Assembly (NCBI GenBank): GCA_021818125.1
Contig: JAKAFG010000004.1
Location: 1 to 27,012 of the forward strand
Origin: Pseudomonadota bacterium
GTDB lineage: Bacteria; Pseudomonadota; Gammaproteobacteria; Acidithiobacillales; Acidithiobacillaceae
Length of the DNA: 27,012 nucleotides
Direction of reading: 5' to 3'
The position numbers and the translations under genes were made by a program. Positions 15,104-22,109 of the stretch are shown here, in pieces (position 1 is the first letter of the stretch; each line of letters opens with the position of its first letter). The notes under the pieces are model-generated. The model was not told the origin of the DNA, ran no database searches, and worked only from the letters and a program-made list of their open reading frames with translations.

Positions 15104-16189
15104 CTACGACTTCTGATCAGGGAAAGTCACCTGGACGTGCAGATGTTCCTGATCGGTGGCGCTCGCCAGAGGTAATGGCGGCGGTACCGCAGCGCCATTC
15201 GCCGATGGACCATAAGGTGCGTACGCGTAAGGCGTTGTGGGAAGTGCGGCAGACAGCATTTCATAGCTCGGCGCGTCGATCCCAATGGGAAGTGCCACGG
15301 TGTTATGCTCCGCCACGATATGCCGGACCCTGGCCCAATCGATGCCCTGGTTGATGCGATTCTGCGCCATGAAAGACTTGATCGTCATAACGGCACGCTG
15401 CAAGTCCGGGATGCCTTTGGGGTGATAGGCATGCATCGGTTTGTATGACTGCAGGTAGACTTGCCCATCACGTACACCCACAAGGTTGGGCTGATCAATA
15501 ATCCGCACTGGGGTACCCACGGGAATCATGGGGAAGAGTTGCGCAACATTTTCCGGAAACATCTGGAAACAGCCCTGACTGGCCCGCATACCAACACCCC
15601 AGGGATGATAAGTACCATGGATGAAGATGCCGGAGAGCCCGGTCTCCATCGCCAGTTCGCCCATGGGGTTCTCGGCGCCGGGTGGCCAGTACCACGGGAT
15701 GTCCATGTGGAATTTCTTCTCAAACCACGCGTGGATATTTTTGGGAACGTTCCATGCGGGCATTTTAAACTTGGCGATAATCTGCGTGGCCGTCAAATGC
15801 TCCTTCCAGCCCGGCAGAAAGACTCCAACAGGATAGGTGTATACCACCCGGTCATTCGCCGGAAAATAGTAAATCCGTCGTGCCGGAATATCCACGATGA
15901 TCCCGGTCCACGGCTTTGGCGGCAAAATATACTCGGCAGGAATAACCACCTTACTGGCCTGGCCGGGGAGCCAGGGGTTGACGCCGGGGTTGGCCGCCGT
16001 CACCTGATTGTAACCCAGGTCGTAGAAACGCCCGATATCCAAAAGCGTATCGTCACTATGGGTTGTTACCGCCTTAAGCGCTCCGACAACATTACCCTGG
16101 GCGGGCAAGGCATATACACTGGCATCGGCTACCGTCGCTCCACACCCCATGAAGGCTGCCAGAAACCAGACACCTAACTGTTTTCGCAT
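15104..16189 (-). CDS. L,D-transpeptidase (YkuD) family protein with variant active-site motif
   Basis: This 361-residue periplasmic protein has a signal peptide (about 1-23), a LysM-like segment (about 45-90, with DTLLDIGRFYDLGYNQV) and a YkuD domain (about 95-235). The family forms 3-3 peptidoglycan cross-links or attaches lipoproteins. The catalytic C207 is present, as is H191 in the IFIHGTYHPWG segment, but the normally invariant SHGC reads S204-Q205-G206-C207 and the following residue R is Q209. The DNA supports CAG at both places. The C-terminal 110 residues are an extra, partly Pro/Ala-rich tail. It is convergent with the DUF218 gene and divergent from the gene at 16302. It is a probable enzyme, but activity is less certain because of the motif change. 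Confidence 0.88.
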   Translation of the reverse strand: MRKQLGVWFLAAFMGCGATVADASVYALPAQGNVVGALKAVTTHSDDTLLDIGRFYDLGYNQVTAANPGVNPWLPGQASKVVIPAEYILPPKPWTGIIVDIPARRIYYFPANDRVVYTYPVGVFLPGWKEHLTATQIIAKFKMPAWNVPKNIHAWFEKKFHMDIPWYWPPGAENPMGELAMETGLSGIFIHGTYHPWGVGMRASQGCFQMFPENVAQLFPMIPVGTPVRIIDQPNLVGVRDGQVYLQSYKPMHAYHPKGIPDLQRAVMTIKSFMAQNRINQGIDWARVRHIVAEHNTVALPIGIDAPSYEMLSAALPTTPYAYAPYGPSANGAAVPPPLPLASATDQEHLHVQVTFPDQKS

Positions 16190-16250
16190 TATTTAGTTTC
16201 CTGTTTGCGGCACATTGAAAAAGCAAGAAACACCACCCACCGCACGCGCA

Positions 16251-16279
16251 TTGGCAGCGTACTGCATTACCGTCATAAT
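16251..16279 (+). promoter_or_regulatory. Predicted sigma-70 promoter for the gene at 16302
   Basis: TTGGCA (16251-16256), 17 bases, CATAAT (16274-16279): five matches in each box with ideal spacing. The start point would be near 16286, giving a very short leader that already contains the strong AAGGAGG ribosome site. The AT-rich stretch also offers a TATAAT on the minus strand that might serve the divergent transpeptidase-like gene. Confidence 0.5.
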
Positions 16280-16301
16280 TATAAAATAAAAGGAGGCGTG
16301 T

Positions 16302-16733
16302 ATGGAATCACCACACCTGATATTCTTGAAAAATGCAGCAGACGGTCGACCTGCTTCCAGTGAGCTGTTACGCGATGCGCTGCATCGTCTTGATCATATG
16401 CTGGCTGATCTGGCTGGCGATCTGCGCATCACCTATGCTGGCCCCTATGTCGGTCTGAACCACACGCCGCAACAGCACCAATTGTGCGTCGCCGAGCATC
16501 AATGGTCGGTGCAGGAGGGCGGCTGGGGTGTCGCCATTTGCACTAGCCATCCCGTTCATGGATGGCGTGCCGAATGGCGGCTGGCCACGGTGAGTCGGGA
16601 ACGGCTCCCTCTCGTCGTAAATGCTTTGCCTGCATTATTCGCGGGTTACGCGGCGGCAGCAGATGCCTCTCCGACTGCGAAGCGTCCCAGCACGAGGCGT
16701 ATCCATGAAATTGCCGAACTCTTCGCACATTGA
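16302..16733 (+). CDS. Hypothetical protein, 143 aa
   Basis: I do not recognise this family. The gene is well supported by a near-perfect promoter and a strong AAGGAGG ribosome site. The protein appears soluble: no signal peptide or membrane helix. An N-terminal helix (ASSELLRDALHRLDHMLADL) is followed by a strand-rich, tryptophan-containing middle (residues 45-100), then a helix and a basic, low-complexity end. Its stop is immediately followed by an inverted repeat that overlaps a candidate promoter for the next operon. It may be functionally tied to the FimV/GTPase array downstream, but nothing in the sequence proves this. Confidence 0.75.
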   Translation: MESPHLIFLKNAADGRPASSELLRDALHRLDHMLADLAGDLRITYAGPYVGLNHTPQQHQLCVAEHQWSVQEGGWGVAICTSHPVHGWRAEWRLATVSRERLPLVVNALPALFAGYAAAADASPTAKRPSTRRIHEIAELFAH

Positions 16734-16757
16734 CAGCACCGGTAAAACGCCTATTTA
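16730..16757 (+). promoter_or_regulatory. Candidate promoter of the FimV-like/GTPase operon
   Basis: A perfect TTGACA (16730-16735) is followed after 16 bases by TATTTA (16752-16757). The minus-35 overlaps the stop codon of the preceding gene. Transcription would begin near 16764, about 50 bases before the FimV-like gene. The minus-10 is only a partial match. Confidence 0.4.
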
Positions 16758-16765
16758 CCGGGCTG
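16734..16765. promoter_or_regulatory. Inverted repeat overlapping a promoter (operator or hairpin)
   Basis: CCGGTAAA (16739-16746) and TTTACCGG (16754-16761) form a perfect 8-base inverted repeat around 7 bases. CAGC (16734-16737) and GCTG (16762-16765) extend it past a one-base bulge. No T-run follows on either strand, so a classical terminator is unlikely. The repeat covers the spacer and minus-10 of the candidate promoter at 16730-16757, the usual site of a repressor operator. Confidence 0.55.
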
Positions 16766-16814
16766 ATAGCGGCAAAGAAGCAAAACCACGTTCATTCTGA
16801 AGCGAGATTCCTGC

Positions 16815-18299
16815 ATGGGATTGCCCCTCGGTAGTCTGATTGTTATAGCTTTCCTCGTGGCCTTGGTCGTCTTGACCGGGTTGTGGAAGGTATTGCGCAG
16901 GCGAAAGCTTCTCAATGTCGCGGGCACGCTGCGCTCTGCCCGCGAGAGCAGGGGGGTGGCGACACAAGCAGTCTCGGCTATTAAAACTGGTCCAGCCAAC
17001 AACACACCGGAAACAACTTCCTCTATACAGGTCAATGAAACCAGCATTCTTGACGAGGTGGAGATTTATCTTTCCTATGGTCACCTGGAACAGGCTGCCA
17101 CGTCCCTGAGTTGGTACGTGGATCACAATCCCGATGATATTCAGCAGATGCGTCGGCTCCTCTCGATCTATCGTGAAATTCCCGACATTGATCACTTCGC
17201 TGAACTTTTAGAAAAACTCAATGATTCGCGTGCCATCCCTGGCGCGGAGGTCCAGGATCTCGTTTTGGAAGGGCTAAAACTGGATCCGCAAAACCTGCAA
17301 TTGCGGGTAACTGCAGAGAATTTAGGGATGAGCAGCGCGCAAATTGCTGCAGTCATCACCCATGCTACGCATGCACCGCAATCAGTGGCATCTTCCTCAC
17401 TCGTAGGTGCACAAAGAGAGTTGCAGCAAGCCATCGTCAACCCGGAACCGCTGGATCTGTCTGGATTTGTTGCAAAACCAGGGCAGTTATCGGGCGGGGG
17501 TTTAAAGAACAGCCCTGCGGGCACAGACATCATACTGCTGACCGGGTCCGATGACATCACGCCGCTGGATGAGGAGGAATACGAGGTAGTGGCCGGGCTG
17601 ATTTCGCCCCTCAGTGCCGCACGTCATTTGCTGACGTGCCACCAATATCCTGAGGCCGAACGTCTGTTACGCCGTAACCTTATTCTCGATCCCCGCAAAC
17701 TCATCCTCCAGGTTACGCTTTTGGAGATGCTTTACATCCAGCGGCGATGCGCCCCCTACGCTGAATCCCTCCTTCAGCTCTATATAACCTTGTGGGGTGC
17801 AGGCAGCGCTTTGCGAACGCGATTGCTGCACCGCGGCCAGCGACTGGGTAAGCATGACCTGTGGACCCCTCTTACCGAGAGCGACGGAGAAGAGCATGTT
17901 CTCGCCGGGCTAGCCGATCAGTACGGGCTTTATCTGCCGATCACTGCCATACCAATGAGCAGTCCACCGCTGGTAACAGAAGAAATTCGCCGCGATCATC
18001 ACATCACTCCGAAGGGCAGCGAGGACGGCATTATCGAGGAATTCAATCTGCTTCTGGAGTATGGGCAGGTAGACGAAGCCGTAGATCTTCTGGAGAAGGC
18101 CACATTAGCTCAACCGGACCATAGCGTTTATTATGGACCGCTCCTCGAAATGTACGAACGGATGGATGCCCGCGAGCGCTTTTCCCAATTCATCAAATCG
18201 ATTCTTACAACGGATATGCCGCCCAATGAAGATATCATGCGCCAAATGTTCAGCCTTGCTGAACGCCTCCAGCGCTACCCGCAACGACAGATCATTTAG
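16815..18299 (+). CDS. FimV-like TPR protein with one membrane helix
   Basis: This 494-residue protein has a single N-terminal membrane helix at about residues 7-25 followed by a basic RRRK stop, so the rest is probably cytoplasmic. Two FimV-type helical repeats are visible. One is at about 78-135 (ILDEVEIYLSYGHLEQAA, then a LLSIYR...FAELLEKL pair). The other is near the C-terminus at about 405-465 (LLLEYGQVDEAVDLLEKA with a similar follow-up). A middle TPR-like region (HQYPEAERLLRRNLILDP) lies between. FimV proteins organise polar type IV pili and type II secretion. It lacks the LysM part of true FimV, so the family name is only a resemblance. It is the first gene of the array with the GTPase and Roadblock proteins, and its stop is 9 bases from the next ATG. 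Confidence 0.75.
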   Translation: MGLPLGSLIVIAFLVALVVLTGLWKVLRRRKLLNVAGTLRSARESRGVATQAVSAIKTGPANNTPETTSSIQVNETSILDEVEIYLSYGHLEQAATSLSWYVDHNPDDIQQMRRLLSIYREIPDIDHFAELLEKLNDSRAIPGAEVQDLVLEGLKLDPQNLQLRVTAENLGMSSAQIAAVITHATHAPQSVASSSLVGAQRELQQAIVNPEPLDLSGFVAKPGQLSGGGLKNSPAGTDIILLTGSDDITPLDEEEYEVVAGLISPLSAARHLLTCHQYPEAERLLRRNLILDPRKLILQVTLLEMLYIQRRCAPYAESLLQLYITLWGAGSALRTRLLHRGQRLGKHDLWTPLTESDGEEHVLAGLADQYGLYLPITAIPMSSPPLVTEEIRRDHHITPKGSEDGIIEEFNLLLEYGQVDEAVDLLEKATLAQPDHSVYYGPLLEMYERMDARERFSQFIKSILTTDMPPNEDIMRQMFSLAERLQRYPQRQII

Positions 18300-18308
18300 G
18301 ATTTGATC

Positions 18309-19472
18309 ATGACGAAAAACCCCTCTAATAGCGATAGTATCCTCGTTCGCAGCATCGGGATGGATGCACGCAAAGAAGCCGTCTTCCGTATGGCTTTCAA
18401 AATGTTTACCCGGCGCCATTATCAACTGCTGGATGCGGGTGATACGCAAGCACCTGCAATGACCATCATTGATGTGGATGGTGCGGAGGGTATGGCTATC
18501 GCTCATCGATTGCATAGCGAACAACCGGAACAACGTATCCTCCTGACGAGCGTTTCCCCGCAAGCCGATAGTATGTTCCCGGTTTTGCAGAAACCTGTAC
18601 GTATGGAAACCCTATTTCCAGCGCTGGAGTCGTTACTGAATGGTGGCCCTGCACCCGGAAAACCAGCAGGCAGGAACGGCGCCACGGTCATGCCCATTCG
18701 GCCCGAGGTCACGATCCCCGCGCTGTCCACGCCTGTTGTCCCATCGCCCGCCGCCGCAAACCCGCCTGTTCCAAAACCCGTCGCAGCGCCAGCCGCTACG
18801 CCGCGTCCGGCCCCCTTGCTGCGTTCTGAAGAAATACGTCACTTCAACCCTCAGGCGGGTCTGTTGGGACTTTTACAGATTATCCGTCGTGATCAGTCGT
18901 CAGCCATTATTGTGAATGACCAGCAACAGGTTATTCTGCGATTAGACCCGATGGCAGATCAGGCCATCTTGCTAGCGGACGATGAACATCTCAAATCGCT
19001 GGCGCGAGAAGAGCATCCGCTGCTACAAATGCGCGCCCCCAAGGACACTGACGTGCCCGCTCATGCATCCATACGGCACCTCACCCTTCAGTCTCTGCTC
19101 TGGCAAATGGGGGCATGGACTGCTAACGGACGTCTCAGCCAGCAACTACAGATCAACGCTCCGGTACAATTGAAGCAATGGCCCAACCTGACGCGACTTA
19201 CCATGCTGCCTGACGCGCTGCGTTTAGCGGCTTTTCTGGCCCGTTCTCCGGCATCTCCGGCATTGACGGTGAAGATGTTACGCGTCGAGCCTCATGATCT
19301 CTTCAACTTTCTTGCAGCCGCAGACAGCTTAGGACTGTTGCGCTACAACACAGCAGAGAATCCCGATAACCGCATCCAGCCAGCGACGCCCAATGCGCCA
19401 ACAGTTGCTGAAATACCCGCGGCCAAAAGAAGCTTCTTGGGCCGACTCCTTGCCCGCATTTCAGGACTGTAA
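18309..19472 (+). CDS. Receiver-like protein with Pro-rich linker and unknown C-terminal domain
   Basis: I chose the ATG at 18309 (387 residues) because AGGA lies 7 bases upstream; a TTG two codons earlier is possible. Residues about 11-110 look like a response-regulator receiver. TIIDVDG places D55 at the phosphorylation position, ILLTSV gives T80, and LQKPVRMETLFPALESLL gives the conserved K95-P96. The usual pair of acidic residues after the first strand is missing (ILVRSIG), so this may be a pseudo-receiver. A Pro/Ala-rich linker (about 112-175) connects to a domain of about 200 residues that I cannot name. Its end is winged-helix-like (residues about 305-352) followed by a basic tail. It probably works as a partner or input of the downstream GTPase switch. 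Confidence 0.7.
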   Translation: MTKNPSNSDSILVRSIGMDARKEAVFRMAFKMFTRRHYQLLDAGDTQAPAMTIIDVDGAEGMAIAHRLHSEQPEQRILLTSVSPQADSMFPVLQKPVRMETLFPALESLLNGGPAPGKPAGRNGATVMPIRPEVTIPALSTPVVPSPAAANPPVPKPVAAPAATPRPAPLLRSEEIRHFNPQAGLLGLLQIIRRDQSSAIIVNDQQQVILRLDPMADQAILLADDEHLKSLAREEHPLLQMRAPKDTDVPAHASIRHLTLQSLLWQMGAWTANGRLSQQLQINAPVQLKQWPNLTRLTMLPDALRLAAFLARSPASPALTVKMLRVEPHDLFNFLAAADSLGLLRYNTAENPDNRIQPATPNAPTVAEIPAAKRSFLGRLLARISGL

Positions 19473-19524
19473 AATGCGGATGCAAAGAGCGCTTAGCCAA
19501 AAATTATATTGAAGGAGCCCCGTT

Positions 19525-20091
19525 GTGAGAGAAGACAATAAAATCATCTTTACCGGTCCTGTTGGTGTGGGCAAAACAACGGCCATTTCAGCATTGTCAG
19601 ATATTCCAATTATCTCCACTGATGCCCAGGCTTCGGATATGACGCTAAATCGCAAGGGTCACACCACCGTGGCGATGGATTATGGCGTACTGAAGCTGGA
19701 TGAGAACACTAAAATTCACCTGTACGGCACCCCTGGCCAGGAGCGTTTCGACTTCATGTGGGATATTCTCACCACCGGTGGTCTAGGCCTCATCTTGATG
19801 TTGGACAACACCCGCCCTAACCCAAAAAAAGATCTGCACTTTTTTCTCCATGCCTTCAAAGAGTTCATTGTCGACGTTCCCGTAGTCATCGGGGTTTCAA
19901 AAACGGATGTCCAGGCACAGCCCCAGATAGCAGACTACGCCAGCATGCTCCCGGAAGTGACCGCTGATTTACGGATGCTTAATCCCATTCCACCGATTTT
20001 CGAAGTGGATGGTCGTAACAAGGACGACGTTAAAAATCTGGTTATGGCACTTCTTTACTCCATCGATCCTGGAATCGGGGATCAATTATGA
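19525..20091 (+). CDS. Small Ras-like GTPase (MglA/CvnD type)
   Basis: This 188-residue single-domain GTPase starts at GTG 19525, with AAGGAG 7 bases upstream. Motifs are complete: P-loop GPVGVGKT (11-18), switch I threonines in KGHTTVAMDYG (44-54), switch II YGTPGQERFDFMW (67-79) and the guanine-specificity motif S125-K-T-D128. The GTPGQ-RF-FMWD stretch followed by a GG-G-ILMLDNTRP segment resembles the CvnD GTPases of actinobacterial conservons more than the classical MglA of Myxococcus; this is from memory of the family. Such GTPases switch cell polarity or signalling and are regulated by Roadblock proteins. Roadblock-like genes directly follow (4-base ATGA overlap with the next), supporting that pairing. 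Confidence 0.9.
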   Translation: MREDNKIIFTGPVGVGKTTAISALSDIPIISTDAQASDMTLNRKGHTTVAMDYGVLKLDENTKIHLYGTPGQERFDFMWDILTTGGLGLILMLDNTRPNPKKDLHFFLHAFKEFIVDVPVVIGVSKTDVQAQPQIADYASMLPEVTADLRMLNPIPPIFEVDGRNKDDVKNLVMALLYSIDPGIGDQL

Positions 20092-20726
20092 GTATCGAAC
20101 TGGTCGCCACTAGCGCTGATCTTTATGGTGAAGTGACGCCAGCCGGGGCTTTTTATGCCACATCCAGCCCGGATCAGGAAGGAAACCGGACCGTTCTTTT
20201 ACATATTTTACGAGAAGGACACCGGGCCCCCTTTAGCATCAAGGCCGCACAGCGCTGGACTCAGGCGGCAAACGAAGACGAAGCCCTACGCGGCATTTTC
20301 CGCCTGCAACGACTGGGTTTATTACGGGGCACTGCACATCCACGTCAGCAGGAAGATAAACGTCTGGAAGATGCATTACCGCCTCTCCTCGCGCAACTTT
20401 CGGATGTACAGAAGACACTCCTTGCCGACGAAAATGGCTTTTATCTCGCCGCAGCCGGCTACACCCATGAAGCCGCGGAAGAACTCGCCGGACTTTCGGC
20501 AGATTTACTCTCCCTGCAGTCCAGGCATGGCCGTTTGCTGAAAAACAACCTGCGTGTCAACACTGAGACCTGGGGATTGCTCGATCCCGCAGGACGCTCT
20601 GAGCTGGGATTCTGGCCATTATTCATCGGTCAACAACGTTTTATGCTCGTCGTCAGCGGTACGCCTCGCCTGCAGGATCAATCCTTCGTTACGCTGGTAC
20701 AAGATTTAGATAAACGCTATCGCTAA
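20088..20726 (+). CDS. Winged-helix plus divergent Roadblock-like protein
   Basis: This 212-residue soluble protein does not belong to a family I recognise by name. Residues about 30-85 look like a small winged-helix (TVLLHILREGHRAPFSIKAA, then LRGIFRLQRLGLLRGTA). Residues about 108-212 resemble a Roadblock/LC7 fold: LLADENGFYLAAAGY, a long helix (EAAEELAGLSADLLSLQ), then strands ending in MLVVSGTPR and a last helix. That would make it a second, divergent Roadblock partner beside the canonical one downstream. The gene overlaps the GTPase stop by ATGA, so the two proteins are made together. A role as a GTPase-binding adaptor or regulator is inferred from context. Confidence 0.65.
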   Translation: MSIELVATSADLYGEVTPAGAFYATSSPDQEGNRTVLLHILREGHRAPFSIKAAQRWTQAANEDEALRGIFRLQRLGLLRGTAHPRQQEDKRLEDALPPLLAQLSDVQKTLLADENGFYLAAAGYTHEAAEELAGLSADLLSLQSRHGRLLKNNLRVNTETWGLLDPAGRSELGFWPLFIGQQRFMLVVSGTPRLQDQSFVTLVQDLDKRYR

Positions 20727-20776
20727 AACAACATCCTTTTCATACACCCCATTATCAAGTCATCAGGAGAACAAAA

Positions 20777-21139
20777 ATGCGTGAAGAAATGCTTAAATCC
20801 GTCCTCAGTGATCTGAACGGGTCTTCTGCCGACATCGAGGCCTCAGCCGTGATTTCTACCGACGGCCTCACTATCGCCTCACTGCTTTCTTCCACCATGG
20901 ATGAAGACCGGGTCGGGGCCATGGCGGCGGCGATGCTTTCCCTGGGTGACCGTACTGCCGTAGAACTGGCGCGGGGCGAGTTGGAACAGGTCATGATCAA
21001 GGGCGATAACGGCTACGTCCTGCTTATTCACGCTGGCCCGGATGCCGTCCTGACCGTCATTGCGCGCAAAGAAGCGAAGCTTGGGCTGGTATTTCTCGAC
21101 GCCAAGCGGGGGGCTTCGGGGATTGCCGAACTGCTTTGA
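20777..21139 (+). CDS. Roadblock/LC7 domain protein (MglB/CvnB-like)
   Basis: This 120-residue protein is essentially one Roadblock/LC7 domain. The pattern ASAVISTDGLTIASLL, the helix DRVGAMAAAMLSLGDRTAVEL and the strands EQVMIKGDNGYVLLIHAG and AVLTVIA are characteristic. In MglA/MglB and conservon systems such proteins dimerise and bind the small GTPase, acting as GTPase-activating or exchange factors. The partner GTPase is two genes upstream. An AGGAG ribosome site supports the start, and the 50-base gap holds no obvious promoter or terminator. It is the last gene of the array; glyQ follows with its own promoter. Confidence 0.9.
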   Translation: MREEMLKSVLSDLNGSSADIEASAVISTDGLTIASLLSSTMDEDRVGAMAAAMLSLGDRTAVELARGELEQVMIKGDNGYVLLIHAGPDAVLTVIARKEAKLGLVFLDAKRGASGIAELL

Positions 21140-21168
21140 AGCCATTCCGGGCAGGAAGGAAGGCGCCC

Positions 21169-21198
21169 TTCACAGGACTGGCTGCATTGGGCCATAAT
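21169..21198 (+). promoter_or_regulatory. Predicted sigma-70 promoter of glyQ-glyS
   Basis: TTCACA (21169-21174), 18 bases, CATAAT (21193-21198): five matches in each box. The predicted start near 21205 leaves a 20-base leader to the glyQ ATG. It separates the housekeeping operon from the GTPase array. Confidence 0.5.
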
Positions 21199-21224
21199 GC
21201 GCGAAACCTCTGTCAGAGATCCGT

Positions 21225-22109
21225 ATGACTTTCCAGGAAATCATCCAGCGGCTGCAAGGCTTCTGGGCCGATCAAGGCTGTGTTCTGCTCCAGCCCGTGG
21301 ATATGCCGGTGGGTGCCGGTACCTTCCACCCTGCCACTTTCTTGCGGGCTATCGGCCCCGAGCCATGGCGGGCAGCCTATGTGCAGCCCTCCCGGCGTCC
21401 CACGGATGGCCGTTACGGAAATAATCCCAATCGTCTCCAGCACTACTATCAGTTTCAAGCGGTGCTCAAACCTAATCCGGTGAACCTGCAGGAACTCTAC
21501 CTCGAATCGCTGGCGGCCCTGGGCATTGATTCCCGGGTGCAGGATATCCGTTTTGTCGAAGATGACTGGGAGTCACCAACTCTGGGTGCCTGGGGTCTGG
21601 GCTGGGAAGTCTGGCTGAATGGGATGGAAGTCACTCAGTTCACCTATTTCCAGCAGGTGGGTGGCTTGGATTGTCATCCGGTCATGGGCGAAGTCACCTA
21701 TGGCCTGGAACGGCTGGCCATGTACCTGCAGGGCGTAGAGAGTGTTTATGATCTCGTGTGGACTCCCGGCGTCCTCTACGGAGATGTGTTTCATCAGAAC
21801 GAAGTGGAGCAATCCCGCTATAATTTTGAGCTGGCGCCCGTAGAAGATCTCTTCCAGCGCTTCGACCAGGCAGAAAAAGACTGCCGCGCGTTGCTGGCGG
21901 CACAGCTCCCCCTACCCGCCTACGAACGGGTACTGGACTGCTCCCACACCTTCAACCTGCTGGATGCCCGCCATGCCATCGGCGTCAACGAGCGCGCGCG
22001 ATTCATCGGCCGCGTCCGGACTCTCGCCCGCGGCGTCGCCGAGAACTATGCCGAAGCACGTGCCGCCCTCGGCCATCCCTTACTGCGGAGCCAAGATGTC
22101 AGCGCCTGA
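21225..22109 (+). CDS. glyQ: Glycine--tRNA ligase alpha subunit
   Basis: GlyQ is the catalytic subunit of the bacterial alpha2-beta2 glycyl-tRNA synthetase. The 294-residue protein (E. coli 303) opens with MTFQEIIQRLQGFWADQGC and carries class II motif 2 around VQPSRRPTDGRYGNNPNR. It continues with the HYYQFQ and MEVTQFTYFQQVGG active-site segments and GEVTYGLERLAMYLQGV near motif 3. It overlaps glyS by 14 bases, ensuring balanced synthesis of both subunits. The ribosome site is weak. Confidence 0.98.
   Translation: MTFQEIIQRLQGFWADQGCVLLQPVDMPVGAGTFHPATFLRAIGPEPWRAAYVQPSRRPTDGRYGNNPNRLQHYYQFQAVLKPNPVNLQELYLESLAALGIDSRVQDIRFVEDDWESPTLGAWGLGWEVWLNGMEVTQFTYFQQVGGLDCHPVMGEVTYGLERLAMYLQGVESVYDLVWTPGVLYGDVFHQNEVEQSRYNFELAPVEDLFQRFDQAEKDCRALLAAQLPLPAYERVLDCSHTFNLLDARHAIGVNERARFIGRVRTLARGVAENYAEARAALGHPLLRSQDVSA

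Noticed and set aside
16734..16765. Rho-independent terminator
   Set aside because: The stem is good but no T-run follows on either strand; an operator or attenuator is kept as the preferred reading.
21156..21174. Terminator hairpin (GAAGG with CCTTC) after the Roadblock gene
   Set aside because: Only five pairs and no T-run; the sequence overlaps the predicted glyQ promoter.
21964..22095. Extended start of glyS
   Set aside because: It would lie within glyQ; ATG 22096 begins with the conserved LLLELGCEELP segment.
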